In this document: in pieces, positions 7,333 to 17,810 of the stretch | Layout: each line of letters opens with the position of its first letter | How positions within the stretch are numbered: position 1 is the stretch's first letter | Assembly (NCBI GenBank): GCA_964275585.1 | Contig: CAXYCJ010000011.1 | Coordinates: 27,570-91,569 of the forward strand | Source of the DNA: D2472 sp964275585 | GTDB taxonomy: Bacteria; Pseudomonadota; Gammaproteobacteria; Magnimaribacterales; D2472 | DNA: 64,000 bases | Direction of reading: 5' to 3' | Program-made: the position numbers and the translations under genes | Notes under the pieces: generated by a model | Database searches by the model: none | Seen by the model: only the letters and a program-made list of their open reading frames with translations | What the model was told of the DNA's origin: nothing

Positions 7333-10300
7333 GTAAAAGACTGGATAAAGCTTCTCTTTTATTTTCATAGGCCGCCATATCAATGCTTAATTTATTTTCA
7401 TCAATAAGTTTAATTTTATTTGAGCTTGTTTGAATCATTGCTATTAGTTTTCTATACACCTCATCACTGAGAGAGTTATAAAAGGTTAGCAGGGCATTTT
7501 CTTTATTGCTATATATTTTCTTAATCCCAATGTTATTGGCCAAGATTCTTAACTTCGAGTTTTCAACTAAATTCAATACATCAAGTGAGGGTTTACCACA
7601 GCGGTCCATCAGATCGCTTAATATAAGATTAATCTCAGTTTCATTGCTAGCATCATTCAAGGCTCTATAGACCTTCAATCTTTCGTTGGCTACAGGCATA
7701 TACTCGGTAGGAATGAGAGCGCGATCATTGAAGTTGATTTCTGAATCTAATGCAATTTCTGTTTTAATTCCTTTTAAATCATTCACAGCATTTTTTAGCA
7801 TAGATAGATACATAGACAAGCCAATTACTTCTATGTGACCGCTTTGTTTAATACCCAAGAAGTCACCCGCACCTCTAATTTCTAAATCTTCTTGAGCTAT
7901 AAAATAACCCGAGCCCAGGTCTGAATATCTCACCAAGGATTCAAGTTTTGCTTTAGCATTTTTTTTAATATCAAGAATGGGAATAAGTAAGTAGCAATAT
8001 GATTGACGCAATGACCTGCCAACCCTACCTCTTAATTGATGTAATTGAGATAGACCAAAGTTTTGAGCATCTAGAACTATAATGGTATTTGCATTTGGTA
8101 TGTCGAGACCCATCTCAACGATGGTTGTACATATCAAAATATCGATAGAATTATTATTAAATGAATCCATGGTTTGAGATATTTCATTTTTATTCAGTTT
8201 GCCATGAGCTATGCCAATTTTTGCTGATGGATGAAGTTCCTGCATATTATTTTTTAAATTCTCCATCTTTCCAATATTGTTTTGAACTATAAATATTTGT
8301 CCACCACGTGAAATTTCTCGATCAATAGAATTTTTTATGATCTGATTATTCTGAACATTTAAAAAGGTTTTAACACTTAAGCGCTCTAGTGGTGGGGTGT
8401 AAAGGTACGAAAAATCCTTAAGGCCTGAGTAAACTAGATTTAATGTTCTTGGAATTGGAGTTGCGGACATATATAAGATATGTGTAGTCGTCTGCCTTGA
8501 TTTAATGATTTCTTTTTGCTTGGTACCAAACCTATGTTCTTCATCTATAACCAATAGACCCAGATTAGATAGTTCAATCTCATTATTTAAAAGCGCATGA
8601 GTTCCTATAAGGATATCTATTCTTCCAGTTTTAAAGTCTTCATATAATTTAAGCCTAGCTTTGGGTGCTGTATGTCTAGTTAAGAGAGATATATTGACTG
8701 GAAAATTTATAAAACGCTTTGTAAAGCTTTCTAAATGCTGTTTAGATAAAACAGTACTGGGCGCTAAAATCATTGCTTGTTTTTTTGCTTGTACGCAAAC
8801 AAAGGCAGCTCGCATGGCAATTTCTGTTTTTCCGAAACCCACATCCCCACAAATGACTCTGTTCATTGGTTTTATAAGAGAAATATCTTTTAAAACATCG
8901 TCAATGCAGCTAACTTGATCCTTAGTTGGAATGTAGGGGAAATCACTTATAAATTTTTTGTATTCATCCGGATGACATATCAGCTGATAGGATGAAGAGA
9001 TGGCTCGCCTTGATTCGATGTCAAGTAATTCAGCAGCATGGTCTTTGGCCTTTGCTTCAGCTTTGTCCTTTTTTTGCCTCCATTTTGTAGAGGAAAGTGA
9101 ATCCAGGTGCATATTTTCAACATGTGATACTTGGTATTTTGAGATGAGATATGCTTGGCGAATCGGTACATATAATAATTCTTTATCCAAGTACTCTATT
9201 TGTATAAATTCTTCTTCATTGGTATTAGTTTTGAGCAAAGTAAGACCTTTGTAAATTCCCACTCCATAATCTACATGAATAACAAACTCATCATCCAGGA
9301 AAGGGTTTTGAAATTTAGTGATTAAAGAAGCTTGAGGTGAAGATTTATGGTGGAAGACCACATCTTGACCTAGATAATTATCTACATTGAAATATGTATA
9401 CGATTTCTTGGTATCAACTAAAAATCGAGTTGGTTTATGCAAACAACTAAACATTCCATTTGTTGATGTAAATGGAAATTCAGCTTTTTTGAATTCATAT
9501 TTTTTATTTAATTTATCTAATTTAGTTTGCTCAGATGTTGTAACTAACAATGTTTTAATTTCATTGTTTTTGCACTTGGTTATCAATCTTTTTAATTGTT
9601 CATCAGATTCAAGGTTTTGATCAAGATCACCATTGGATTGATCTCTTTTAATATCATTAGCATTATCAAGATATACATTTAATGAATCCAATAAAAAAAA
9701 GTAATCTTCTGGTTTTAGAACTGGTCTTAATGCATCTATTGCTTCCTCAGAATACCTTTCAGATACATAAGATGCGTAATTCTGCATGGATTGTTTGAAA
9801 TTTGGTCCATGCATCAATTTAAACCCATCAAAATAATCAATTAAATTAGAATTCTTATCTTGCAGCAGAGTCATATATATTTCATAGCCATCGGGCAAAA
9901 GGCCTGAAGAAATAGATTGAAAAAGCTCACAATATCTTTCATCATATTTCTGGAAGTAATTCCTCCAATTATCTTTAAATCTTTTGATAGAAATATCATC
10001 TAATGCAATTTCAGATCCGTGAAATAATTGAATAGAGTGAAGCTTTTCTGTCATGGCTTGCGAGTCAACATCAAATCGTCTTATTTCATCAATTTCATCT
10101 CCAAAAAAATCTACCCTAATTGGGGTTGAGTAAAAGGTTGAATAAAGATCCACCACACCGCCTCTAATAGTGAATTGGTTGATAGATTCAACTTTATCAA
10201 CTCTTTCATACCCCAAAGCCAATAAATTCTCTCCAAGCTCCTTAATAGTTAATTTATCTCCTGTATTAAATAATTTGCGAGATGTAAAAAATTTCTTAGA

Positions 10301-10600
10301 AGGGAGCTTTTCAAATAAATTTAAACCACTGGTCACAATTATTTTAAAGTGTTCTTTATTAGAATTTAATAACGCAATTCTAGCTTGAATGATTGATTGT
10401 GATGTAGAGAAACGATCGTAAGGAAGTATTTCTCTTTCGGGGTAGTATGAGATTTCAGATTCTAAGAAATATAATTCCAGCTCATGTTTAAGCAATCGGG
10501 CATCTTTATCTGAATTACACAAATATAAAATCTTATGATTCTGCTTTTTAATAGACTGCGCTAACTCAAAAGCTTCAAAATGATCTTGTTGTTCTCTCAT
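7319..10600 (-). CDS. mfd: transcription-repair coupling factor Mfd
   Basis: About 1093 residues from the ATG at 10600 (MREQQDHFEAF); a start at 10654 would add 18 residues and overlap the divergent acyl-CoA dehydrogenase start, so I prefer the shorter form. The UvrB-like N-terminal part contains YERVDKVESINQFTIRGGVVDL. The RNA-polymerase-interacting domain is near residue 440 (DEFVIHVDYGVGIYKGL). The translocase has Walker A GDVGFGKTEIAMRA, motif II DEEHRFG and the RecG-like LRGRVGRS and EDLEIRGAGDFLG. Mfd removes stalled RNA polymerase at DNA lesions and recruits UvrA. The UvrA-contact region looks less conserved than in E. coli. Confidence 0.95.
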   Translation of the reverse strand: MREQQDHFEAFELAQSIKKQNHKILYLCNSDKDARLLKHELELYFLESEISYYPEREILPYDRFSTSQSIIQARIALLNSNKEHFKIIVTSGLNLFEKLPSKKFFTSRKLFNTGDKLTIKELGENLLALGYERVDKVESINQFTIRGGVVDLYSTFYSTPIRVDFFGDEIDEIRRFDVDSQAMTEKLHSIQLFHGSEIALDDISIKRFKDNWRNYFQKYDERYCELFQSISSGLLPDGYEIYMTLLQDKNSNLIDYFDGFKLMHGPNFKQSMQNYASYVSERYSEEAIDALRPVLKPEDYFFLLDSLNVYLDNANDIKRDQSNGDLDQNLESDEQLKRLITKCKNNEIKTLLVTTSEQTKLDKLNKKYEFKKAEFPFTSTNGMFSCLHKPTRFLVDTKKSYTYFNVDNYLGQDVVFHHKSSPQASLITKFQNPFLDDEFVIHVDYGVGIYKGLTLLKTNTNEEEFIQIEYLDKELLYVPIRQAYLISKYQVSHVENMHLDSLSSTKWRQKKDKAEAKAKDHAAELLDIESRRAISSSYQLICHPDEYKKFISDFPYIPTKDQVSCIDDVLKDISLIKPMNRVICGDVGFGKTEIAMRAAFVCVQAKKQAMILAPSTVLSKQHLESFTKRFINFPVNISLLTRHTAPKARLKLYEDFKTGRIDILIGTHALLNNEIELSNLGLLVIDEEHRFGTKQKEIIKSRQTTTHILYMSATPIPRTLNLVYSGLKDFSYLYTPPLERLSVKTFLNVQNNQIIKNSIDREISRGGQIFIVQNNIGKMENLKNNMQELHPSAKIGIAHGKLNKNEISQTMDSFNNNSIDILICTTIVEMGLDIPNANTIIVLDAQNFGLSQLHQLRGRVGRSLRQSYCYLLIPILDIKKNAKAKLESLVRYSDLGSGYFIAQEDLEIRGAGDFLGIKQSGHIEVIGLSMYLSMLKNAVNDLKGIKTEIALDSEINFNDRALIPTEYMPVANERLKVYRALNDASNETEINLILSDLMDRCGKPSLDVLNLVENSKLRILANNIGIKKIYSNKENALLTFYNSLSDEVYRKLIAMIQTSSNKIKLIDENKLSIDMAAYENKREALSSLLHELS

Positions 10601-10652
10601 GTCGTGAAGTATAATTTTGCCAAAGAATTTACTCAAAAACAGGAACACTAAC

Positions 10653-11822
10653 ATGGATATAAGTTTTTCAGAACAAGATCTGCAATTTCAAGAAGAAATT
10701 AGAGCCGGTATTGCAAGCGACTTCCCCGCGCATGTAAGAGAGAAACAAGAGAAGGGCTCTTCATTGTCAAAATCTGACATCATTGATTTCCACAAATTTA
10801 TCTATGAAAAAGGGTGGATGGCATATAACTGGCCTGTTGAGTACGGCGGTACTGGATGGTCACCTGTTCAAATTTATCTATTCTTAAATGAACTAGCATT
10901 AGCTAAATGTCCAAATATTTTACCATTTGGTTTAAGCATGGTGGGTCCAGTGATTTATACATTTGGCAATCAAGAGCAAAAAGATCGTTTTCTACCTGAT
11001 ATTCTTCAGTTTAATACATGGTGGTGCCAGGGTTATTCAGAGCCAGGCTCCGGCTCAGATTTAGCTTCGCTTAAAACAAAAGCTGTTTTAGATGGAGATC
11101 ATTACGTAGTCAACGGTTCAAAAACCTGGACTACTCTAGCTCAAAATGCTGATTGGATCTTTTGCTTGGTCCGAACTGAAACAACACAAAAAAAACAAGA
11201 AGGTATTTCATTTTTACTGATAGATATGAAAACCCCAGGCATTGAAGTAAAACCTATTATTACCATTGATGGTGATCACGAAGTGAACTCAGTATTCTTT
11301 ACTGATGTAAAAGTACCTGCAGATCAACTGATAGGTGAAGAAGGCAAGGGGTGGACTTATGCAAAATTCCTCCTTGCTCACGAAAGATTTGGAATTGCAG
11401 CTGTTCCAGCAGGTAAAGTGCAATTAAATGAATTAAAAGAAATAACAGCTCAATACAATGATGTAGATTTAAATAAAAAGATTGCTGAGTTAGAAATTGA
11501 TTTAATGGCTCTTGAATTTACCGAGATGAGATCATTAGCTGCTATTGCTGATGGTGGTCACCCTGGTGCCGAATCATCTATCTTAAAAATTCGTGGTACT
11601 GAAATTCAACAAAGACTCACCGAGCTATTTGTAGAAGCGGCAGGTCAGTATATTCTTCCTTACGAGGGCCCTGATGGATTTGACTCCAATATGACGCCGG
11701 CTGGACCAGACTATGCAAGTGCATCCGTTGCTCAATACCTAAACTATAGAAAGACTTCGATCTACGGTGGCAGCAATGAGATTCAGAAAAATATTATAGC
11801 CAAAGCGATACTAGGAGTATAA
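10653..11822 (+). CDS. acyl-CoA dehydrogenase (subunit A of a pair)
   Basis: Start set at the ATG at 10653 (MDISFSEQDLQFQEE), with an AGGA-type binding site about eight bases upstream. 389 residues with the usual order: helical N-terminus, FAD-binding middle (YSEPGSGSDLASLKTKA, NGSKTWTT), and C-terminal YGGSNEIQKNIIAKAILG. The enzyme oxidises an acyl-CoA to the 2-enoyl-CoA and passes electrons to ETF. It is followed two bases later by a second, divergent acyl-CoA dehydrogenase. Such pairs often form heterotetramers, as in steroid side-chain degradation; that is inference. The pair sits between mfd and the gapdh-nqr block. Confidence 0.9.
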   Translation: MDISFSEQDLQFQEEIRAGIASDFPAHVREKQEKGSSLSKSDIIDFHKFIYEKGWMAYNWPVEYGGTGWSPVQIYLFLNELALAKCPNILPFGLSMVGPVIYTFGNQEQKDRFLPDILQFNTWWCQGYSEPGSGSDLASLKTKAVLDGDHYVVNGSKTWTTLAQNADWIFCLVRTETTQKKQEGISFLLIDMKTPGIEVKPIITIDGDHEVNSVFFTDVKVPADQLIGEEGKGWTYAKFLLAHERFGIAAVPAGKVQLNELKEITAQYNDVDLNKKIAELEIDLMALEFTEMRSLAAIADGGHPGAESSILKIRGTEIQQRLTELFVEAAGQYILPYEGPDGFDSNMTPAGPDYASASVAQYLNYRKTSIYGGSNEIQKNIIAKAILGV

Positions 11823-11824
11823 AG

Positions 11825-12932
11825 ATGAACTTACATTATTCTGATGAACAAAATATGCTTAGAGACCAAGTTATTAAGTTTTGTGAATCAAGTTATGACT
11901 TTATTGATCGCGAAAAAATTCTAATTTCTGAAACAGGATACAGCTCAGATCACTGGAAACAATTTGCTGAGCTCGGCTGGCTTGCAATTCCTTTTAAGGA
12001 AGATAACGGTGGTTTTAATTTTGGCCCAATAGAGTTAACTGTTCTATTTGAAGAATTTGGTAAGGCTTTAGTTGTGGAACCTTATCTAAGTTCTGTTGTT
12101 ATGAGCGGAACTATACTTGAGGGTTCAAGCCACCCTGAAAAAGTCTCAATTATCCAGACTATTATTTCCGGTGAACATCAAGTAGCAGTTGCCTATGCCG
12201 AAGCTAATATAGGTTACAACTTCTTAGATTGTGTCACATCCATTACAAATGAATCTGATAGCTTGATTTTGAATGGCTCCAAGTCTCTAGTTTTAAATGC
12301 TGCAAACTCAGATCAATTCATTGTACTGGCAAAGCATAATGATGAAGCTAGTACTAGTAATGCTAGATAAATCAGCCGAAGGCCTATCAACCCAAAGTTT
12401 TAAAACGCTAGATGGCCAGACTTGTGGCGAACTTACATTTGAAAATATTATATTACCCGAAGATTCAATTCTTGCTTCAGGCAAGGATGCCGAAGCATTA
12501 TTTAATAAGATGTTGGATGTATCAATCCTCTGCATTAGCGCTGAGGCTGTTGGAGCAATGACTAGCGCTTATCAAAAAACTGTTCAGTACACCAAAGAAA
12601 GAGAGCAATTTGCACAGCCTATTAGTAACTTTCAAGTTCTTCAACATAGAATGGTTGATATGTTTATTGAAACAGAAATAACTAAGTCATTATTGATTAA
12701 GGCTACATTACAGCTAGACTCTAATGACGCAGAAACCTCTAAAACAATTTCTGCTCTTAAAGTGCAAGTTGGTAAAGCTGGTAAATATATTGGCCAGCAA
12801 GCCGTTCAATTGCATGGTGGCATGGGTGTCAGTAACGAGATGTCTATTGGCCACTATCTAAAGCGTTTCACAGTCATAGATTCGATGTTTGGAAATACAC
12901 AACATCATATTAATAAATACCTTACACTTTAA
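11825..12932 (+). pseudogene. acyl-CoA dehydrogenase (subunit B of the pair), one frameshift
   Basis: The N-terminal part (MNLHYSDEQNMLRDQV) reads in one frame to a stop at 12368-12370. The C-terminal part continues in the next frame from about 12350 (LVMLDKSAEGLSTQSF) to 12932, ending with GGMGVSNEMSIGHYLKRF. Joined, the product has about 369 residues, the normal length for this subfamily. The shift falls in 12341-12365 where a six-base unit CTAGTA is doubled. It is not an obvious homopolymer error, so a real inactivation or an assembly slip are both possible. Domains on both sides are well conserved, which favours a recent or artificial break. It starts two bases after subunit A. Confidence 0.75.
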
Positions 12933-12942
12933 TTAAAGACCC

Positions 12943-14439
12943 ATGAGCGACTTAACTAAAAATCCCGACCTTAGATCAAGAGAGAAGGTAGACGATTACT
13001 TCGGAGACTGGAAGTGGAGAGAAGGCTTGTCAGAGCTCATGGTACCCATTGTTGGTCGTTTGTACCGTCACGGTGTTCACATAATGGTTTATGGCCAATC
13101 CCTAGTTAACGCGTCTCCAATTGAGATAATGAAAGCTCATAGATTTGTTCGCCAAATCGAGGGTAATGAGCTTAGTGAGCTAGAAACCTTTCCTTTGCTT
13201 GATAGATTAAGCTCTATGGATTTACCAGATTGTGAAATTGATCTAGGCGAGCTGACTATGCGCTGCCCATTTTTTGATGACCTTCCAGAAAACCCTGACA
13301 CCATAGACCAATACCTCATTGACCAACTAGATCTCACGGGTATTACCTCAAAAAGACCCAGTGAACCCAAAGATATAGTTTTGTATGGTTTTGGTCGCAT
13401 TGGAAGATTATTAGCAAGGATGCTTGTTCAAACTACTGGGCCAGGAAATTACTTTCGTTTACGGGCTGTTGTTGTAAGGAAAGGAAGTGACAATGACTTA
13501 GTTAAGCGAGCAAGTCTACTTAGAAGAGACTCAGTGCATGGAAGGTTCATAGGCACAATTAGAGTTGATTTAGAGAATGAGCTCTTAGTTGTAAACGGCA
13601 ACCCTGTAAAATTTATATATGCGGCTAGTCCCTCCGAAGTTGAATATCAGAAATTTGGAATAAACAATCCGATTGTCATAGATAATACTGGTATCTGGAG
13701 AGATGAACAGACTCTCTCCAAGCATATTGATTGCGGAGCTTCCAATGTAATTTTAACTGCGCCTGCTAAGGGTGATATACGAAATATTGTTTTTGGGGTC
13801 AACGATGAGGCATTAACCCAATCAGATAGAATTATTTCAGCTGCTTCATGCACAACCAATGCAATAGTTCCTGTATTGAAAATAATCAGTGATAATTTTG
13901 GAATTGAGAACGGTCACATTGAAACAGTCCATTCATATACAAATGACCAAAACCTCATTGATAATTATCATACTGGAGATAGGAGAGGTCGAAGCGCTCC
14001 TCTGAATATGGTCATTACATCAACAGGAGCAGTTAAAGCTGTTGCAAAAGCTATTCCTGAGTTAAAAGATAAGTTAACTGGTAATGCAATCAGAGTGCCC
14101 ACCCCCAATGTCAGTCTTGCAGTTCTGGTTTTAAATTTACAAAATAAAGTTAATAAAGATGGCTTAAATCAATTTTTGAAAACTTCAGCTTTTACTAGCA
14201 AATATAGAGAAATTATTGGATACACAAACTCGCCCGAAGCAGTTTCAACTGATTTCTACTCTAGTCCTTTTGCAACAATTATTGATTCCCAAGCAACCAT
14301 TGCTGAAGGCAATCAAGTGACTCTATATTGTTGGTATGACAATGAGTATGGCTATTCTAAACAAGTTCTAAATTTGACTAAAAAAGTGGCTTCTATACAG
14401 CTCCCAAGATTTCCATTAGCAATTGATGATTCAGTATAG
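12943..14439 (+). CDS. glyceraldehyde-3-phosphate dehydrogenase, long form
   Basis: 498 residues. The first roughly 135 form an extra domain (DDYFGDWKWREGLSELMVPI). The NAD domain follows at GFGRIGRLLARML, the catalytic cysteine is Cys303 in SAASCTTNAIVP, and the phosphate and cofactor regions are HSYTNDQNLIDNYH, RRGRSAPLNM and WYDNEYGYSKQV. This is the phosphorylating type, interconverting glyceraldehyde 3-phosphate and 1,3-bisphosphoglycerate. Long GAPDHs with this N-terminal extension are known in gammaproteobacteria next to nqr operons, and nqrA follows 53 bases downstream here. The role of the extension is unknown to me. Confidence 0.9.
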   Translation: MSDLTKNPDLRSREKVDDYFGDWKWREGLSELMVPIVGRLYRHGVHIMVYGQSLVNASPIEIMKAHRFVRQIEGNELSELETFPLLDRLSSMDLPDCEIDLGELTMRCPFFDDLPENPDTIDQYLIDQLDLTGITSKRPSEPKDIVLYGFGRIGRLLARMLVQTTGPGNYFRLRAVVVRKGSDNDLVKRASLLRRDSVHGRFIGTIRVDLENELLVVNGNPVKFIYAASPSEVEYQKFGINNPIVIDNTGIWRDEQTLSKHIDCGASNVILTAPAKGDIRNIVFGVNDEALTQSDRIISAASCTTNAIVPVLKIISDNFGIENGHIETVHSYTNDQNLIDNYHTGDRRGRSAPLNMVITSTGAVKAVAKAIPELKDKLTGNAIRVPTPNVSLAVLVLNLQNKVNKDGLNQFLKTSAFTSKYREIIGYTNSPEAVSTDFYSSPFATIIDSQATIAEGNQVTLYCWYDNEYGYSKQVLNLTKKVASIQLPRFPLAIDDSV

Positions 14440-14492
14440 AAACGACTGATCTTTACCTTTATAATTCACACATCTTTTACTGAAGGGTAGGC

Positions 14493-15812
14493 GTGATTAA
14501 AACCAAACAAGGACTTGATTTACCAATCTCCGGAGCTCCTAGCTCGGACATCGACTCCTCAACTACAATTAACACAATTGCTTTATTAGGCCCGGATTAT
14601 GTGGGGCTTAAACCAACCATGCTGGTTAAAGAAGGAGATACTGTTGCAAGCGGTCAAAAACTCTTTGAAGATAAAAAAAATCCAGGTATTTTTATCACAG
14701 CACCATCCTCTGGAACTGTTCAGTCAATTAACCGAGGTGAAAAGAGGCGCTTTCTATCCTTAATTATTGAAGTAGATGACTCAATAGATTCGCAAACATT
14801 CAGTCCTTCTGATTACGACTCTCCTTTGAGTTTTTTAGCAGATTCAGGCTCACTTTCTTATTTTAAAACTCGTCCATACAATAGAATTCCAGGCATCAAT
14901 GATTTACCAGACGCAATTTTCGTCAATGCATGTGATACCAATCCTTTGGCTATTGACCCTCATAGCTTGATTCAAAAAGAACAAGAATTATTTAATACAG
15001 GCTTGAGCTTCATCTCTTCAATCAGCCCTAATTCAAAAACCTTCTGTGCTTTCCAGAATAGCGATTTTGATCAGTCAGTTTCAGGCATCAGCTACAATCA
15101 ATTTAATGGCCCGCATCCATCTGGTTTGGTTGGAACGCACATTCATTTTCTATACCCAGTTGGTCAAAATAGGACTGTTTGGACTATTTCTTGGCAAGAG
15201 GTTATTTCTATAGGCTATCTTATTAAAAATAATAAATTACGATCTAACAAATTTGTTGCTCTAGGTGGTCCGAATGTTCATGAGCCCAAAGTATTAAATG
15301 TTCGATATGGATCTAATATCTCAGAATTGACAGCTGGGACTATTAAAGAACCCTCAAGAAAAATATCTGGCTCAATATTAAATGGAAGAACAGCAGAAAG
15401 TGTTATGAACTATTTAGGTGCATACGACAATCAAGTGTCTGTGGTACCCGATGAAGTAAATGACATTCTTTTTAACTGGGCCATGCCAGGATTAAAGCTT
15501 CATTCGAAACTTCCTGCTTTCATATCTTCTTGGTTCAAACCTAAAAAATTTATTTTTAATGTTTCCATGAATGGCGGCGATAGGGCCATTGTTCCGATTC
15601 CTTCATATCAACAAGTCATGCCTTTAAATATATTGACAACCCAACTTCTAAAGAGTCTTGTTACTTTTGATATTGAGCTCGCTGAGAAACTTGGAGCTTT
15701 AGAGTTGGCACCCGAGGACCTAGGCTTAGTGAGTTATGTTTGCCCTAGTAAATATGACTATCAATCAATCCTGGATAACAATCTTGAGAAAATGTTCGAG
15801 GAATTTAAATGA
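14493..15812 (+). CDS. nqrA: Na+-translocating NADH:quinone reductase subunit A
   Basis: GTG start at 14493 behind GAAGGG. 439 residues beginning MIKTKQGLDLPISGAP, the characteristic NqrA opening. NqrA is the cytoplasmic quinone-associated subunit of the pump that oxidises NADH, reduces ubiquinone and exports sodium. Biotin-lipoyl-like fold at the start (KPTMLVKEGDTVASGQKLF) and no membrane segments. First gene of an unbroken nqrABCDEF-apbE-nqrM operon; it overlaps nqrB by four bases (ATGA). Confidence 0.96.
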   Translation: MIKTKQGLDLPISGAPSSDIDSSTTINTIALLGPDYVGLKPTMLVKEGDTVASGQKLFEDKKNPGIFITAPSSGTVQSINRGEKRRFLSLIIEVDDSIDSQTFSPSDYDSPLSFLADSGSLSYFKTRPYNRIPGINDLPDAIFVNACDTNPLAIDPHSLIQKEQELFNTGLSFISSISPNSKTFCAFQNSDFDQSVSGISYNQFNGPHPSGLVGTHIHFLYPVGQNRTVWTISWQEVISIGYLIKNNKLRSNKFVALGGPNVHEPKVLNVRYGSNISELTAGTIKEPSRKISGSILNGRTAESVMNYLGAYDNQVSVVPDEVNDILFNWAMPGLKLHSKLPAFISSWFKPKKFIFNVSMNGGDRAIVPIPSYQQVMPLNILTTQLLKSLVTFDIELAEKLGALELAPEDLGLVSYVCPSKYDYQSILDNNLEKMFEEFK

Positions 15813-17044
15813 AAACTTGGCTTCGATCTATTAATAATAAGATCAAACCTAACTTTATGCCAGGTGGCTCAAAGGTAAAATGGTTTCCTGTTTACGATGC
15901 TATAGAAAATTTTATATTTTCTTCTACCAACAAAACTACAAACCCTATTCATGTTAGAGATGCCATTGATATCCAACGAATTATGGTAACCGTTTGGTTG
16001 GCTGCCTTCCCAGCTATGTTTTTTGGAATGTATAACATTGGCAATCAAACTCTAGAGTATTTGAGTTGGATTGGTAGCACCAATTCGAATGATTGGCATC
16101 ACATTATTATTAATTTAGTTGGTTACTCTCAAGACAGTTTTATTAGCAAGATGTGGATTGGGGCTGTTTATTTTATCCCTATTTACGCAGTGACTTTTGC
16201 TGTAGGGTTACTTTGGGAAATCTTATTTGCAGTAGTTCGAAAGCATGAAATCAATGAAGGTTTATTTGTATCATCAATTCTCTTCGCGCTTACTTGTCCT
16301 CCTGATTTACCTTTATGGCAAGCAGCCATGGGTATTACATTTGGAATAGTTATTGGTAAAGAAGTATTTGGCGGCACAGGAAAAAATTTCCTTAATCCTG
16401 CATTGACTGGTAGAGCCTTTCTTTATTTTGCTTATCCATCTCAGCTCTCAGGAGATAAGGTCTGGATAGCTGGACTTTCAGATAATGGTATTACACCAGA
16501 AGGTTTCAGTGGAGCAACGCCACTGGGATATGCTGCAGAAGATGGATTAACTGGATTAACTGATAATTTCTTATGGTTTGATGCATTCTTAGGTCATATT
16601 CCTGGATCTGTCGGAGAAACATCAATAATTGCAATTGGTATAGCAGCCGTCATTCTTTTGGTTACTAAGGTTGCTTCGTATAGAATAATACTGGGCACAA
16701 TTTTTGGCATGATGGTAATGAGCTCCATTCTTAATATTATTGGTTCTGATACGAATCCAATGTTCCAAGTTCCTTGGTATTGGCATTTTGTCATTGGTAG
16801 TTTTGCTTTTGGCTTAGTTTTCATGGCTACTGAGCCAGTTTCAGGTTCGGGTACAGATGCCGGTCGCTGGATTTATGGTGGCTTGATTGGAGTCACGGTT
16901 GTTTTAATTAGAGTTGTTAATCCAGCCTTTCCCGAGGGGATGATGCTTGCTATCTTATTTGCTAATCTTTTTGCTCCAGTGATTGACCATGTGGTTGTTT
17001 CTCGCAATATTGCAAAACGTAAAAGGGCTCTTTCATATGAATGA
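15809..17044 (+). CDS. nqrB: Na+-NQR subunit B
   Basis: 411-residue integral membrane protein with about ten hydrophobic segments. The motif GFSGATPLGYA contains the threonine that carries covalently bound FMN, attached by ApbE (encoded later in this operon). A conserved cytoplasmic opening (IHVRDAIDIQRIMVTVWLA) and GKNFLNPALTGRAF are typical. NqrB also binds riboflavin and lies at the quinone and sodium sites of the complex. It overlaps nqrC by eight bases. Confidence 0.96.
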   Translation: MKTWLRSINNKIKPNFMPGGSKVKWFPVYDAIENFIFSSTNKTTNPIHVRDAIDIQRIMVTVWLAAFPAMFFGMYNIGNQTLEYLSWIGSTNSNDWHHIIINLVGYSQDSFISKMWIGAVYFIPIYAVTFAVGLLWEILFAVVRKHEINEGLFVSSILFALTCPPDLPLWQAAMGITFGIVIGKEVFGGTGKNFLNPALTGRAFLYFAYPSQLSGDKVWIAGLSDNGITPEGFSGATPLGYAAEDGLTGLTDNFLWFDAFLGHIPGSVGETSIIAIGIAAVILLVTKVASYRIILGTIFGMMVMSSILNIIGSDTNPMFQVPWYWHFVIGSFAFGLVFMATEPVSGSGTDAGRWIYGGLIGVTVVLIRVVNPAFPEGMMLAILFANLFAPVIDHVVVSRNIAKRKRALSYE

Positions 17045-17810
17045 TTCGATACTAAAAACATTAACGGTGTCTTTTGCTGTTTGCCTATTCTGCTCGTTAA
17101 TAGTTTCTTTCGCTGCTGTGAGCTTAAGAGATGCTCAAAATCTCAATAAATTGAATGATCAAAAAATGAAGATTTTAAAGACAGCGGCTATTTATGACCC
17201 GACTGAATTGATAGAAAATCAATTTACTCGATTAACTCCCAAATTTGTGGATTTCAGTAACGGTCTTTTATTAGATGAGTTTGATGGCTTGGATTTGGAA
17301 ACTTATGACCCTGTATATTTTTCAAAACAAGCTGGCTTCTCTACTCCCATTCCTGCAGATCTGGATATTGCAGTTGTTAAAAATAAGGAAAAGCTAGGAA
17401 AGATATACCTACTTAAGGACGAAAATAACGAACTTGAAAAGATTATTTTACCTATTCGAGGTTATGGTCTCTGGGGAACGTTATTTGGGTACATTGCAAT
17501 TGATAAAGATTTAAACACTATTAGAGGGCTTGAGTTCTACGAGCACAAAGAAACTCCAGGCCTGGGTGGTGAGGTGGATAATCCTAAATGGAAAGCTCTA
17601 TGGAATGGAAAAAAGATATACAAAGACGGAGAAATTAAAATTACTGTTATCAAGGGTAAAGTTGATCTATCAAATAAAATGTCTGATTACCAGGTCGATG
17701 GTCTTTCAGGGGCAACTCTAACCAGTCGCGGTGTTACTAACATGCTGGCCTTCTGGTTTAGTGAGAGCGGTTACCGCGAAATTCTAACTAAAATAAATTA
17801 TGACAGTTAA
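17037..17810 (+). CDS. nqrC: Na+-NQR subunit C
   Basis: The ATG at 17037 overlaps the end of nqrB and gives MNDSILKTLTVSFAVCLFCSL, one membrane helix; the longer frame from 16983 lies inside nqrB and is rejected. 257 residues with a periplasmic FMN-binding domain. The flavin-bearing threonine is in VDGLSGATLTSRGV near the C-terminus, and ETPGLGGEVDNPKW is typical of the family. NqrC relays electrons from NqrF/D/E to NqrB. It overlaps nqrD by 11 bases. Confidence 0.95.
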   Translation: MNDSILKTLTVSFAVCLFCSLIVSFAAVSLRDAQNLNKLNDQKMKILKTAAIYDPTELIENQFTRLTPKFVDFSNGLLLDEFDGLDLETYDPVYFSKQAGFSTPIPADLDIAVVKNKEKLGKIYLLKDENNELEKIILPIRGYGLWGTLFGYIAIDKDLNTIRGLEFYEHKETPGLGGEVDNPKWKALWNGKKIYKDGEIKITVIKGKVDLSNKMSDYQVDGLSGATLTSRGVTNMLAFWFSESGYREILTKINYDS

